Shown here: positions 1 through 5,615 of the stretch, piece after piece
How the letters are laid out: every line of letters begins with the position of its first letter
How positions within the stretch are numbered: the first letter of the stretch is position 1
Source: Pseudomonadales bacterium
GTDB lineage: Bacteria > Pseudomonadota > Gammaproteobacteria > Pseudomonadales > Pseudohongiellaceae
Direction of reading: 5' to 3'
DNA length: 6,617 nucleotides
Assembly (NCBI GenBank): GCA_022360535.1
Contig: JAKSCP010000366.1
Span: 1-6,617 of the forward strand
Notes under the pieces: model-generated
What the model saw: the letters and a program-made list of their open reading frames with translations, nothing else
Told to the model about the DNA's origin: nothing
The model's database searches: none
Translations under genes and position numbers: made by a program

Positions 1-51
1 AACACAAGTCAGCCACCGGATTTGAACCAAATTCGGTGGCTGACTTGTGTT
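1..51. repeat. 24-bp near-perfect inverted repeat (hairpin) at the window edge
   Basis: Bases 1-24 pair with bases 28-51 around a 3-nt loop (AAC). The only imperfection is G19 opposite T33, which is a G-U wobble in plus-strand RNA and a C-A mismatch in minus-strand RNA. No T-tract follows on the plus strand. On the minus strand the sequence after the stem lies outside the window, so a terminator for the leftward sdpR-sdpI unit or for a gene to the left cannot be judged. The rest of 52-226 holds no gene I can support, only a weaker 8-bp stem (137-144 with 154-161). Confidence 0.75.
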
Positions 52-226
52 GCTGCTATTGGCTGCAGCTCTGGAACGCTTTTCCTGATTCAGGGTCAGG
101 AGGAAGGTTGTATGACGGCGATTTTTGAATTCGCGGCTTCGATGAATGCAGGGCATCGAAGTGGGCGCATTATAAATGAAATCAGCACCGTTTTTCCAAA
201 CCTTGTGCAGCCGAATAACCTCCGTT

Positions 227-874
227 CTAGGTTGATCCGCTGCGCTCAAAGCGCCAGAAATAAAACAGCGAGTAAGCCATCGGGATCAGCTGGGAACCGA
301 CCAGTAACGCTACCGTGAACATCATATTGGGGGTGAAAATGCTAGACAATATAAGCAGTAAGCCAAATATGACCATCAGTTTACCCGCGAGGCGATGCGT
401 TGCCCGCCAGTTTTCTTCAGTTGCGATAGTCCAAGGTATCCGAATGCCTGCGAAAAAATTACGCTCAGTTTTACCCCACACATTTCCTGCAATTATCAGA
501 AAAGCAGCAACGCCTATGGTGAAACCCAGATTAAAGAAGGCTTGGTCTCCTGGGTTTAACAAGATCGCGAATTGTATACATCCAAGCAACACACCGACCC
601 CAAACAGAATGACATCCATTGGGCGCTTGCTGTTAGGTACGGAGAACTTCTGAGGAGAAGTGAGTATCAGTAAATGTAGAAGCAGGACAGAGCCAAAATA
701 AATGGCGGGTATCAATGGGGCCATGACCGCTTTAGGCAGCTCATGAGCAACTTCCCCGTTGATGTCGAAGCGTGAGGGAATCATTTCAGGTGCGCTGGAA
801 TACAACACCGCTGTTAGTAGAACAATAGACGATAAGGCAAATAGGCTAAGTCTGTAGGCTTTAATGAAACTCAT
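227..874 (-). CDS. sdpI: SdpI-family integral membrane protein (DUF1648 plus SdpI domain)
   Basis: This is a 215-residue, very hydrophobic protein with about six predicted membrane segments (roughly residues 8-26, 50-71, 88-106, 115-133, 164-181 and 186-207). After the first segment comes the DUF1648 signature, IPSRFDINGE (32-41). The SdpI hallmark follows as GIRIPWT (143-149) and EENWRATHRLAGK (153-165). Bacillus subtilis SdpI is about 207 residues; it gives immunity to the SdpC toxin and, when toxin is bound, holds the repressor SdpR at the membrane. Here the gene overlaps the upstream ArsR-type gene by ATGA, with no strong ribosome site of its own, so translation is probably coupled. No SdpC-like toxin gene is visible. 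The family assignment is firm. The role in this organism, whether immunity to a foreign toxin or envelope sensing, is inference. Confidence 0.88.
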   Translation of the reverse strand: MSFIKAYRLSLFALSSIVLLTAVLYSSAPEMIPSRFDINGEVAHELPKAVMAPLIPAIYFGSVLLLHLLILTSPQKFSVPNSKRPMDVILFGVGVLLGCIQFAILLNPGDQAFFNLGFTIGVAAFLIIAGNVWGKTERNFFAGIRIPWTIATEENWRATHRLAGKLMVIFGLLLILSSIFTPNMMFTVALLVGSQLIPMAYSLFYFWRFERSGST

Positions 875-1146
875 GATTCTGATCTTTTGTGGTCCTGGAA
901 AAAACCAATGACAAACTGCGCTGCATCATCGAATACGCTGGTGTTTATGGCGTAATAAATGCTCTGGCCGTTTCTCCGCGTAATGACCAGGTCTGCCGTC
1001 TTCAGCTTGTTCAAATGATGAGACATTGATGGTCCGCTTATATCGAACTGCTGCCCGAGTTGCCCGGCTGTCATTTCACCCTGTTTCAGCAAATCCAGAA
1101 TTTTTCGCCGGGTAGGGTCGGATATGGCTTCAAGAACTGTTTGCAT
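871..1146 (-). CDS. sdpR: ArsR/SmtB-family repressor, SdpR-like
   Basis: This 91-residue winged-helix regulator starts with the classic ArsR opening AISDPTRRKILDLL (7-20). Its helix-turn-helix spans about 26-48, with recognition helix SGPSMSHHLNKLK (37-49), and the beta-wing runs over about 52-67 with NGQSIYY (59-65). It contains no cysteine, so it cannot be a typical thiol metal sensor, and its length and sequence resemble B. subtilis SdpR. It is probably an autorepressor of this two-gene unit, relieved when its membrane partner sequesters it, as known for SdpRI. A palindrome over the likely -10 box supports autoregulation. The ATG at 1146 lacks a clear Shine-Dalgarno sequence, but the family start lies exactly here. 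The gene overlaps the sdpI start by 4 bases. Confidence 0.9.
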   Translation of the reverse strand: MQTVLEAISDPTRRKILDLLKQGEMTAGQLGQQFDISGPSMSHHLNKLKTADLVITRRNGQSIYYAINTSVFDDAAQFVIGFFQDHKRSES

Positions 1147-1168
1147 CGGTTTGAATTAATAATTAAAC

Positions 1169-1188
1169 ATTTAGAAAATTATCTAAAT
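1169..1188. promoter_or_regulatory. Candidate SdpR operator
   Basis: The 20-mer ATTTAGAAAATTATCTAAAT is a palindrome with one mismatched pair (arms ATTTAGA and TCTAAAT). It starts 23 bp upstream of the repressor's ATG and covers the proposed -10 hexamer. AT-rich dyads of this size are typical ArsR-family operators. Binding is inferred from position and symmetry. Confidence 0.6.
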
Positions 1189-1204
1189 ATCTAATCGAGG
1201 TCAA
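1178..1204 (-). promoter_or_regulatory. Candidate sigma-70 promoter of sdpR-sdpI
   Basis: On the minus strand, TTGACC (1204-1199; 5 of 6 to consensus) is followed after 15 bp by GATAAT (1183-1178; 5 of 6). The spacer is shorter than the usual 16-18 bp. The -10 lies inside the palindrome at 1169-1188, so a bound repressor would block polymerase. The leader would be about 25 nt. Confidence 0.5.
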
Positions 1205-1260
1205 GGGCAGATTCTCCAAAGGATCTACAGGTCACATGAATTGGGGCTGTTTACCCGTGA

Positions 1261-1572
1261 CTAGGGGCAGCGATAGACGTCGAATTGCTGGCGGCCGTTG
1301 CTTACATCGTTGGTGGCGACAATGGCATTTCCGCCCATATTGGCAGCCTCGTTGCGAGCCAGGGTGCACAGCTCTTCCTGCTGGCGCTCGCTGCTACGGT
1401 CTACCAGGATAAGGCGATCCATCGTTGTTGAACTTGCCCGGCCCAGGCGTTCGCAACCCGCTACCTGATTAGCGGCTCGAACTTCGACCTGCTCTCCATC
1501 GCTGGTGAGTTGCACCCAGGTACAGCCGCCTAAGGCAGCAATGAGGAAGATTATGGTCAGAGATTTCTGCAT
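1261..1572 (-). CDS. DUF4156-type outer-membrane lipoprotein
   Basis: This small protein of 103 residues has a lipoprotein signal peptide: charged start MQK, hydrophobic core 5-14, lipobox LGGC with the lipidated cysteine at position 17. Residue +2 is Thr rather than Asp, which favours sorting to the outer membrane. The mature part matches the DUF4156 pattern: VQLTSDGEQVEV (20-31), then GCERLGR (39-45), and LARNEAANMGGNAIVA (71-86). Three further cysteines (40, 69, 102) could form a disulfide in the periplasm, C40-C102 being the likely pair. The ATG at 1572 is preceded by GGGAG (1583-1579), 6 nt away. The gene stands alone, divergent from the oxidoreductase cluster and convergent with nothing. 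The molecular role of the family is unknown to me. Confidence 0.8.
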   Translation of the reverse strand: MQKSLTIIFLIAALGGCTWVQLTSDGEQVEVRAANQVAGCERLGRASSTTMDRLILVDRSSERQQEELCTLARNEAANMGGNAIVATNDVSNGRQQFDVYRCP

Positions 1573-1707
1573 GATGGGCTCCCAGTAGTGAGGCGAAGAG
1601 CAGTGTGATTCCTACTCTCCGCACCAAGGCGAATGTGGCTATGTTACCATCCGCCGACTCTTTGGTTTCTGATTTACGTTAAAAAGAACGAACTCTTAGC
1701 CTGAGCA

Positions 1708-3090
1708 ATGGATCATTCACTTCTTGAGCAACTGAAACAAATCGTTGGCGATGGCGGCTATCGCGATCAGACCGACGTCGATCCCAGGAATTACAATGAC
1801 TGGATGGGTGCTCGTGCAGTCGCGCCCGTCCTGTTGTTGCGACCAGGCAACACGGACCAAATCTCTCAAATACTGAAAGCCTGCCATGAAGCCGGGCAAC
1901 CCATAGCGCCCCAAGGCGGTATGACCGGCTTGGTCTCTGCTGCTGCCCCTCTGGAGGGTGAAATCGCATTGTGTTTCGATCGCATGAAGCAGGTGCTGGA
2001 GGTCGATCCGTTCACTTCTACTATGACGGTAGAAGCGGGGGTTGAGTTACAAACCATTCAGGAAAAAGCCGATGAGCATGGCTTGCTGTTTCCGCTTGAT
2101 TTGGGAGCGCGGGGGAGTTGCACCATTGGCGGTAATCTCTCCACTAATGCCGGAGGCAATCGCGTTATTCGCTATGGCATGACCCGCGACCTGGTAGTCG
2201 GTGTGGAAGCAGTGTTGGCGGATGGCACTATAATCAATGGACTGCATAAGCTTCGAAAAAATAACACCGGCTACGACCTGAAGCAGTTATTTATCGGCAG
2301 TGAAGGCACATTGGGAATTATTACCCGAGCCGTTCTCAAACTGTCGCCGAAGCCGAACAGTCAGAGCGTCGCCTTCTGTGGAATTGAAAATTTCGACAAA
2401 GTTGCCCAGCTTCTGGTCCATGCGCAAAGTACACTGGGTGCTAATCTGTCTGCCTTCGAAGTGCTGTGGCGTAACACCTATCAACTAATCGATGAAAAAG
2501 TACCCCATGTGAATGTGCCGCTCGCCACGGACTATCCTTTCTATGTCCTGATAGAAAGCATGGGAACGAATAACGAAAAAGATGCAGACCTGTTTGTTGA
2601 GTCACTTGGCCTTGCCAGTGAGCAAGGCCTGGTTGCTGATGTGGTGATTGCGGATACTGACAACAAGATCAGCAGTCTCTGGGCGGTAAGAGATGGCGCA
2701 GCTGAAGTCATGGGCATCGGCTATATGCATGCCTACGATGTGAGTCTGAACATCGCGGATATGGGCTACTTCGGTGAGGAAGTGGAGAAACGCTTGCGAG
2801 CACGTTGGCCGGATGCCGTGATGGGGTTGTTTGGCCACATTGGGGACGGCAATGTCCATATCATCATTAACGTAGGCCCCGATACCAAGTCATTGCATCT
2901 GGAAATCGACGAAATTATCTATCAGTTGATTCGTGAGTTAGATGGGTCAGTGTCAGCAGAGCACGGTATTGGCATGATGAAGAAGCAATTCTTGCCCTAC
3001 AGTAAGAGTGAGGCGGAAATTGCTCTGATGAAAGCACTCAAACAAGCGATGGATCCGGACGGCATTCTCAATCCGGGTCGCATCTTCTAG
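1708..3090 (+). CDS. FAD-linked 2-hydroxyacid dehydrogenase, D2HGDH/GlcD/D-LDH type
   Basis: This 460-residue flavoprotein has the normal family length. The N-terminal FAD-binding half (PF01565 type) shows PIAPQGGMTGL (65-75), GSCTIGGNLSTNAGG (136-150) and IGSEGTLG (196-203), which wrap the FAD. The C-terminal half (PF02913 type) has the metal and active-site motifs GHIGDGNVH (376-384) and SAEHGIG (416-422). H377, H384 and E418 should bind the metal, and H419 should be the catalytic base. Family members oxidise D-2-hydroxyacids and pass electrons to quinone, flavoprotein or cytochrome. Compared from memory with human D2HGDH, the substrate Arg is kept (R328), but the Thr, Lys and Asn contacts appear as A332, A342 and I386, so D-2-hydroxyglutarate itself is doubtful. 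No signal peptide is present, so it is cytoplasmic. It leads the cluster, with a weak ribosome site and no clear promoter. Confidence 0.88.
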   Translation: MDHSLLEQLKQIVGDGGYRDQTDVDPRNYNDWMGARAVAPVLLLRPGNTDQISQILKACHEAGQPIAPQGGMTGLVSAAAPLEGEIALCFDRMKQVLEVDPFTSTMTVEAGVELQTIQEKADEHGLLFPLDLGARGSCTIGGNLSTNAGGNRVIRYGMTRDLVVGVEAVLADGTIINGLHKLRKNNTGYDLKQLFIGSEGTLGIITRAVLKLSPKPNSQSVAFCGIENFDKVAQLLVHAQSTLGANLSAFEVLWRNTYQLIDEKVPHVNVPLATDYPFYVLIESMGTNNEKDADLFVESLGLASEQGLVADVVIADTDNKISSLWAVRDGAAEVMGIGYMHAYDVSLNIADMGYFGEEVEKRLRARWPDAVMGLFGHIGDGNVHIIINVGPDTKSLHLEIDEIIYQLIRELDGSVSAEHGIGMMKKQFLPYSKSEAEIALMKALKQAMDPDGILNPGRIF

Positions 3091-3103
3091 TAATCAGTCT
3101 TTA

Positions 3104-3116
3104 AGAAGGACAGGAC
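3104..3116 (+). promoter_or_regulatory. Ribosome binding site of the SDR gene
   Basis: AGAAGGA (3104-3110) lies 6 nt before the ATG at 3117 and only 14 nt after the stop of the dehydrogenase. It fixes the start and supports cotranscription of the two genes. Confidence 0.7.
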
Positions 3117-3842
3117 ATGAGTTCTAACAGTTTGGAAGGAAAGAATGTTGTGGTGATTGGTGGCACCGCCGGGATTGGGCTGGCCACAGCCAAGGCTGCG
3201 GCCGACCTGGGAGCGAAGGTTTGGGCAGCGGGTCGTTCACAATCCCATATCGATAGGGCAATCGAGGTGAGTGGTGGCAGTTTCGAAGTCCGGCAGGCGG
3301 ATACTCACGATGCAGAGGCCCTGGATGCTATTTTTCGTGAGGCCGGGACGGTCGATCACCTGGTGTCTGCGGCCGTTGGTGGTGAGCGCACCTTGAAACC
3401 GTTCCTGCAACAGACTCAGGAGCAATTCCAGGCGGCCTATGACAAGCTTTGGGGATACTGCAATGTGGTGAGAGTAGGTGCGCCTTACCTGGAGGATGAT
3501 GGCTCGATTACTTTGGTGAGTGGTTCCCCCGCGCGCAAGATAAAGCCAGGTCAGTCACCACTTAGCTGTGTTGGCGCATCGGTCGAAAACCTGGTGCGCT
3601 GTCTCGCTGTTGAAATGGCGCCAATTCGGGTGAATGTGGTTTCTCCGGGTACCATCGCCACCGCCATGTTTGATCATTTTGGTGAGGAAAAAGATGAAAA
3701 ACTGTCTGGTATGACAGCCACTCATCTGATTAAACGCGCAGGAACGTCGGAAGAAGTAGCACAAGGTTTGATTTTCGTGATGCAAAATAAATATGTCACA
3801 GGCACCACTGTTGATGTGGACGGTGGTCGAATTCTTAGCTAA
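3117..3842 (+). CDS. SDR-fold protein lacking the catalytic Tyr-Lys pair
   Basis: This 241-residue short-chain dehydrogenase/reductase-fold protein has a clear Rossmann site: GGTAGIG (15-21) after strand one, AGRS (38-41) with Arg40 suggesting NADP(H), and D62 at the adenine edge. The late motifs are also normal: VSPG (175-178) and TGTTVDVDGG (228-237). The catalytic region is not. The usual NNAG is SAAV (84-87), the helix-4 Asn is K110, and the YxxxK motif falls on LSCVG, so Tyr becomes L149 and Lys becomes G153. A Ser is available at 135 or 137. The alignment is anchored by the well-kept following helix, ASVENLVRCLAVE (154-166). It may use another catalytic route or be a binding or regulatory protein. 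It sits 26 nt after the dehydrogenase. The fold is certain; the activity is not. Confidence 0.85.
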   Translation: MSSNSLEGKNVVVIGGTAGIGLATAKAAADLGAKVWAAGRSQSHIDRAIEVSGGSFEVRQADTHDAEALDAIFREAGTVDHLVSAAVGGERTLKPFLQQTQEQFQAAYDKLWGYCNVVRVGAPYLEDDGSITLVSGSPARKIKPGQSPLSCVGASVENLVRCLAVEMAPIRVNVVSPGTIATAMFDHFGEEKDEKLSGMTATHLIKRAGTSEEVAQGLIFVMQNKYVTGTTVDVDGGRILS

Positions 3843-3875
3843 GCAGTTGTAAGGAATTTGTAAGAGGAAAAATTC

Positions 3876-4580
3876 GTGGTTGATGCAGTAGAGAACATAG
3901 TCGCCGATCCGGACATGAGTCTGATTGATTCAATTTACACTCGACGTTCGGTACGTGGGTATTTAGATAAGGAAGTGCCACAAGATGTGTTGAATCGAAT
4001 TTTCGAGATCGCACAACAGTCGCCAAGTAATTGCAATGTGCAACCATGGAAAGCGTATGTGGCGTCCGGTGAGCTGAAAGAGCGGCTCAGAAAGCAGATG
4101 GTAGAAAACACGGCCGGCGGTGTAACCCCTAATCCTGACTACGAGTATCGAGGTGATTTTGTTGACGAGTATCGAACTCGGCAGGTGGAATGTGCCGTAG
4201 CCCTGTATTCCAAGATGGGTATTGAAAGAGGGGACAAGGAAGGTCGCATGCGTGCCGTGCTGAGGAATTTCGAATACTTCGATGCGCCTTACATCGCCTT
4301 CATTGGAATGGATCCCAAATTTGGTACGACCGTCGCTCTCGATGTTGGTATGTGGGCACAGACCCTGATGCTGACTATGGTGTCATTTGGACTTCATAGC
4401 TGCCCAATGGGAACTATGCGCAATTACCCGGATCTAGTAAGAGAAGCCTTCGATATTCAAGATGGCACCAAGATATTATTCGGGATAAGCTTTGGCTACG
4501 AAGATACGTCGGTTCCAGCGAATGAGACGCGTACCACTCGCGATCCGATTAGCAGTAATGTTTTCTTCCGCTCCAGCTAA
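3876..4580 (+). CDS. Nitroreductase-family FMN oxidoreductase
   Basis: This 234-residue member of the nitroreductase fold (PF00881) should be a homodimeric cytoplasmic FMN enzyme using NAD(P)H. The FMN phosphate site is RRSVRGY (23-29), followed by SPSNCNVQPW (49-58), the usual active-site and FMN-ring segment. GLHSCPMG lies in the second half, and the tail has FGYED (206-210) with a final DPISSNVFF (223-231), typical of the group that includes 4-nitrobenzoate reductase-like proteins. Substrates in this superfamily range from nitroaromatics to quinones and enones, so none is assigned. GTG at 3876 is chosen because GAGGA (3864-3868) lies 7 nt upstream; ATG at 3915 would lose residues before the FMN motif but is possible. 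It is third in the cluster, 33 nt after the SDR, which suggests related redox chemistry. Confidence 0.87.
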   Translation: MVDAVENIVADPDMSLIDSIYTRRSVRGYLDKEVPQDVLNRIFEIAQQSPSNCNVQPWKAYVASGELKERLRKQMVENTAGGVTPNPDYEYRGDFVDEYRTRQVECAVALYSKMGIERGDKEGRMRAVLRNFEYFDAPYIAFIGMDPKFGTTVALDVGMWAQTLMLTMVSFGLHSCPMGTMRNYPDLVREAFDIQDGTKILFGISFGYEDTSVPANETRTTRDPISSNVFFRSS

Positions 4581-4584
4581 GCCC

Positions 4585-4601
4585 TGACTACCGAGTAGTT
4601 A
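4585..4601 (+). promoter_or_regulatory. Small hairpin overlapping the start region of the receiver gene
   Basis: ACTAC (4587-4591) pairs with GTAGT (4595-4599) around a CGA loop, extendable by one G-U and one T-A pair. It ends 2 nt before the TTG start and covers the place where a Shine-Dalgarno sequence should be. With the rare start codon it would keep translation low. A short stem like this can also arise by chance. Confidence 0.35.
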
Positions 4602-4603
4602 AA

Positions 4604-5083
4604 TTGAAACCTGTCGTACTCCTTTATGATCTGAATAATGAACTGGTGGATGAGTGTTCAACGCTCATTGGTCACACCGGCTTGTACACGACGATCAACA
4701 CTTACAATGAAACGAACGCGCTGGAAGTAATTCAACAGTACGATCGTGGTTTCGGCATGCTCACTAATCGGCTCTCTTGTCTGATTACTGGTTGGAATTC
4801 CTACAAAAAACCACGTGATCAACTGTTGTTCAACTTACGCGGTCAGGAGAAACGCAGCCCTCTGCGCGCATCAACACCGGTGATTATCATTACTGAAGAT
4901 CATCGACACGATCTAAAGCAGATTGCGCTGGATCCGACGGATGGTTACGTTGCCGCCTATCTGCAGATGGATGACTATCACGATCTGATTGCAGACACTT
5001 TGCACAAGGTGGTTTTTGGAAGTCGCGCTCACGAGATGAATTCCATCGCCTACGCTCAGCTGCAACAAGAGGCTGGCGATTAA
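4604..5083 (+). CDS. CheY-like pseudo-receiver protein
   Basis: This 159-residue protein has the strand-helix rhythm of a response-regulator receiver: strand VVLLYD (4-9), helix about 12-23, strand LSCLIT (57-62), strand PVIIITED (92-99) with the switch Thr97, strand YVAAYL (115-120) and a last helix about 124-135. There is no output domain, only a short tail. The phosphorylation residues are missing. Where the acceptor Asp should end strand three stands T62, the acidic pair of strand one is reduced to D9, and the conserved Lys after strand five is Q121 or M122. It probably works by protein contact or by an unusual signal. The only in-frame start is TTG at 4604, because TAA at 4556 blocks upstream and no ATG or GTG lies near. 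The gap from the nitroreductase is 23 nt. The receiver assignment comes from pattern, not a database match. Confidence 0.65.
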   Translation: MKPVVLLYDLNNELVDECSTLIGHTGLYTTINTYNETNALEVIQQYDRGFGMLTNRLSCLITGWNSYKKPRDQLLFNLRGQEKRSPLRASTPVIIITEDHRHDLKQIALDPTDGYVAAYLQMDDYHDLIADTLHKVVFGSRAHEMNSIAYAQLQQEAGD

Positions 5084-5115
5084 GGAAGAGCCATTTTTCC
5101 TCACCGCAAGAGATT

Positions 5116-5146
5116 GTTATATTGACCATAAATTGGTGGATATAAC
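5116..5146. promoter_or_regulatory. 31-bp dyad, candidate enhancer-binding-protein site
   Basis: GTTATAT (5116-5122) and ATATAAC (5140-5146) are perfect inverted arms. Inside them ACCA (5125-5128) faces TGGT (5134-5137) with the same centre, at 5131. That centre is about 100 bp upstream of the predicted sigma-54 start, the usual distance for an upstream activating sequence. Which activator binds is unknown; a PspF-like one is the natural guess. Confidence 0.5.
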
Positions 5147-5172
5147 GACTAATTGCTTCGTCCTATAAGCTC

Positions 5173-5185
5173 TAACTCCCTGATA
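5173..5185 (-). promoter_or_regulatory. Candidate IHF site
   Basis: TAACTCCCTGATA fits the reverse of the IHF consensus WATCAANNNNTTR in 8 of 9 fixed positions. It lies between the upstream dyad and the sigma-54 promoter, where IHF bends DNA in many sigma-54 systems, including E. coli psp. The motif is degenerate, so position is the main support. Confidence 0.4.
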
Positions 5186-5202
5186 ACTAGGCTAAATCAC
5201 AG

Positions 5203-5219
5203 CTGGTCCGATCTTTGCT
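5203..5219 (+). promoter_or_regulatory. Sigma-54 (-24/-12) promoter
   Basis: CTGGTCCGATCTTTGCT has GG (5205-5206) and GC (5217-5218) separated by exactly 10 bp. It matches YTGGCACGNNNNTTGCW at all but two fixed positions. The start of transcription would be near 5230, giving a leader of about 26 nt with AGGGGA (5244-5249) 6 nt before the ATG of the PspB-like gene. Confidence 0.7.
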
Positions 5220-5255
5220 ATGTTACTGGAGCGAGCGCAATAAAGGGGAATAACA

Positions 5256-5513
5256 ATGTCAGCAGCACTTCAGGTATTTGGGATCATGATGGGGGTGTTT
5301 TTGCCCATCGGTATGATTGTCTTCATCTCTGAATACTTTAAATACAAACGTTCAACCAATGCACAGATTGGTGATTTGAAGAAAGAGCTTGAAGAAAATT
5401 CTACGGCGGAAATGGAAAAAGAAATCGCCTCTCTGAAAGAGCGCATTATGGTCCTAGAGACTATAGTGACTGACCGCGGTTTCGAATTAGAACACAAGAT
5501 CAGCAATTTATAA
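5256..5513 (+). CDS. PspB-like small membrane protein
   Basis: This 85-residue protein has one membrane segment (about 4-24) after a very short N-terminus, then basic residues (KYKR, 29-32) that keep the rest in the cytoplasm. Residues about 35-72 are strongly charged with heptad-like spacing, a likely coiled coil. The stretch KERIMVLETIVTD (61-73) resembles the RIQALESIL region of E. coli PspB (about 74 residues), and the overall plan is the same. PspB works with PspC to sense inner-membrane stress and to release PspF from PspA. No pspA, pspC or pspF is seen here. The sigma-54 promoter just upstream fits phage-shock-type control and strengthens the assignment. AGGGGA lies 6 nt before ATG. 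The gene stands alone: the next gene is convergent. Confidence 0.68.
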   Translation: MSAALQVFGIMMGVFLPIGMIVFISEYFKYKRSTNAQIGDLKKELEENSTAEMEKEIASLKERIMVLETIVTDRGFELEHKISNL

Positions 5514-5528
5514 GACTTATAAGAAAAG

Positions 5529-5558
5529 CTACTAATAAAAAAACTACTAGCAAAAAAA
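5529..5558. repeat. Tandem 15-nt repeat with two A7 tracts
   Basis: CTACTAATAAAAAAA (5529-5543) is followed directly by CTACTAGCAAAAAAA (5544-5558), 13 of 15 identical. Read leftward, this gives two consecutive T7 tracts after the terminator hairpin of the tag-VOC operon. Confidence 0.8.
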
Positions 5559-5588
5559 CATGGGTGTCAGAAGGGGATTCTGACACCC
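5552..5588 (-). terminator. Rho-independent terminator of the tag-VOC operon
   Basis: A perfect 11-bp stem (5562-5572 with 5578-5588; GGGTGTCAGAA and its complement) encloses a 5-nt loop. On the minus strand it is followed after 3 nt by T7 (5558-5552). It begins 27 nt after the VOC stop codon. The plus side has no T-tract, so it serves the minus strand, although the hairpin may also slow rightward transcripts from the PspB-like gene. Confidence 0.9.
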
Positions 5589-5615
5589 GATGGCTTCAAG
5601 TAGCGAAGTCGATCT

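Noticed and set aside
1..51. tRNA T-arm look-alike (GGTTCAAATCC on the minus strand) or an integron attC site
   Set aside because: No acceptor stem, anticodon arm or CCA surrounds it, and the hairpin lacks the GTTRRRY core and the unpaired bases of attC.
137..161. 8-bp stem (CTTCGATG/CATCGAAG) downstream of sdpI as its terminator
   Set aside because: The loop is 9 nt and neither strand has a T-tract after the stem.
22..318. Plus-strand open frame of 98 codons from a TTG
   Set aside because: It runs through the hairpin at 1-51 and into the well-supported sdpI gene on the other strand, has no ribosome site and resembles nothing I know.
1573..1707. Promoter for the cluster starting at 1708
   Set aside because: No pair of hexamers with good spacing stands out; TTGGTT near 1662 has no convincing -10 partner.
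5071..5101. Possible terminator at the end of the redox cluster (GGCT/AGCC, TGGC/GCCA or AGGAA/TTCCT stems near TTTTT)
   Set aside because: The stems are only 4-5 bp with large loops and exclude each other; too weak to call despite the T5 run at 5094-5098.
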